64,000 nucleotides of DNA, from the NCBI RefSeq assembly GCF_024703995.1, contig NZ_JAMXQV010000015.1, forward strand, positions 1 to 64,000. The letters run 5' to 3'. The notes beneath the pieces are model-generated. The model did no database searches and was not told the origin of the DNA. It was given only the letters and a program-made list of their open reading frames with translations. Shown here piece by piece: positions 63,334-64,000 of the stretch. Position 1 is the stretch's first letter. Every line of letters starts with the position of its first letter. A program made the translations under genes and the position numbers. This DNA is from Amycolatopsis iheyensis (GTDB lineage Bacteria; Actinomycetota; Actinomycetes; Mycobacteriales; Pseudonocardiaceae).

Positions 63334-64000
63334 GCGACGCCCTCACTCGGCCGCTTGTGGTAGGTGTCCACGTACTCCTGCCCGGAGATCTCCAGGATCT
63401 GGTACATCACCTCGTCGGTCACCGACCGGCGGATCGCCGGCGAGTAGTCCTGGCCCTCGTACCGCGAAAAGTCGAGGGGCTTGCCGAACGTGATGGCGAT
63501 CTTGGCCCGGCGCGGGATGCGGGCACCGCCCGGCTGGAGGCCCTCGGTGCCGGTCAGCGCGACTGGCACCACCTTCGCGCCGGTCGCCAGGGCCAGCGCC
63601 GCGACGCCGGTGTGGCCGCGGTGCAGCCGGCCGTCCAGGGAGCGAGTTCCCTCGGGGTAGATCGCGAAGACACCGCCCGCGTCGAGCACCTTGCGCGCCG
63701 CTTCGAGGGCGGCCAGCCCGGCCTGGGCGTTGCCGCGCTCGACCGGGATGTAGCCGAGCCCGCCGACGAACCCGGCCATCAGCTTGCCCTTGAGGCCCTT
63801 GCCGGTGAAGTACTCCGCCTTGCCGAGGAACTTGACCTGCCGCGGGGTCGCGAACGTGATCACGCCGGTGTCGAGCGCGGCGCGGTGGTTGGCGGCCAGG
63901 AGCACGGGGCCCTCGGCCGGCACGTTCTCCACGCCGATCACCTCCGGCCGGTACACGGCCCTGGCCAGCGGGCCCAGCACGAACCGGACAAGCAGCGCGA
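63330..64000 (-). CDS. 1-acyl-sn-glycerol-3-phosphate acyltransferase (PlsC), 5' end outside window
   Basis: The frame is open to the window edge (reading LLVRFVLGPLARAVYRPEVI), so the true start lies beyond 64000. Catalytic NHRAALD (HX4D), glycerol-phosphate site FAIYPEGTRSLDGRLHRGHT, and GAKVVPVALTGTEGLQPGGA are present. It transfers an acyl chain to lysophosphatidic acid at the inner membrane. C-terminus EISGQEYVDTYHKRPSEGVA. Convergent with the I36 gene. Confidence 0.93.
   Translation of the reverse strand, partial: ALLVRFVLGPLARAVYRPEVIGVENVPAEGPVLLAANHRAALDTGVITFATPRQVKFLGKAEYFTGKGLKGKLMAGFVGGLGYIPVERGNAQAGLAALEAARKVLDAGGVFAIYPEGTRSLDGRLHRGHTGVAALALATGAKVVPVALTGTEGLQPGGARIPRRAKIAITFGKPLDFSRYEGQDYSPAIRRSVTDEVMYQILEISGQEYVDTYHKRPSEGVA

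Noticed and set aside
1..64000. tRNA, rRNA, riboswitch or secondary-metabolite cluster
   Set aside because: I saw no cloverleaf, rRNA-like block, recognised riboswitch or PKS/NRPS signature; a covariance-model scan would be needed to exclude small RNAs.

Overview
The window is high-GC actinobacterial chromosome, most likely from Amycolatopsis or a close relative in the Pseudonocardiaceae. GTG starts are frequent, and there are secreted hydrolases, an actinobacterial tetracycline-type ribosomal protection protein, coenzyme F420 genes, and a block whose order matches Mycobacterium tuberculosis Rv3261-Rv3276c (purK, purE, fadE25, TIGR03089, LCP, rmlD, wbbL, sugar-1-phosphate nucleotidyltransferase, fbiB, fbiA). 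The genus is an inference from gene content; no rRNA, tRNA, CRISPR array, rolling-circle origin or complete biosynthetic cluster was seen.

Layout. 1-1985: a sigma factor fused to a zinc finger, divergent from a degenerate GGDEF-like protein. 2057-6396: two tandem GT87 mannosyltransferase-like genes, then purK-purE. 6427-16907: secreted protein, acyl-CoA ligase/FadE25, lipase, DUF1206, Otr(A)-like GTPase, DoxX, TIGR03089 and an NmrA-type reductase. 16977-33578: envelope polysaccharide region with two LCP ligases, rmlB, rmlD, five glycosyltransferases, WbbL, a nucleotidyltransferase and a DNA glycosylase. 33805-38509: a three-gene GntR/small-membrane-protein operon, then a translationally coupled GNAT-fbiA-fbiB-Nudix operon on the minus strand. 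38569-46161: a small protein, fdxA-dapC, TetR/monooxygenase, CHAD, dapD, lipoprotein and dapE, so lysine/diaminopimelate synthesis is spread over this stretch. 46378-59865: secretome region with a zincin-like lipoprotein, GH18 chitinase, M28 peptidase, two M4 metalloproteases each preceded by an HTH-TPR regulator, and a GH9 cellulase. 59875-64000: two LOG-family genes, a LysR/SDR pair, an I36-type secreted protein and a PlsC acyltransferase.

How the genes fit together. rmlB/rmlD supply dTDP-rhamnose, WbbL puts rhamnose on the lipid-linked arabinogalactan linker, and LCP enzymes ligate glycopolymers to peptidoglycan, whose diaminopimelate comes from dapC/D/E. fbiA/fbiB make coenzyme F420. The protease/chitinase/cellulase block is an extracellular degradation arsenal.

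Beyond the genes, the most unusual content is non-coding. (1) A 1.2-kb low-GC cassette with one unknown ORF is flanked by 24-bp direct repeats that rebuild the overlapping 3' ends of rmlD and a glycosyltransferase. (2) Three arrays of 21-bp units are arranged as direct copies followed by inverted copies. (3) A GGCACTTTC...GAAAGTGCC hairpin family serves as intergenic terminators and also lies inside the coding sequence of the GNAT gene. (4) A duplicated regulator-M4 protease module carries a conserved promoter-operator. (5) A 35-codon upstream ORF overlaps the start of the ribosomal protection gene.
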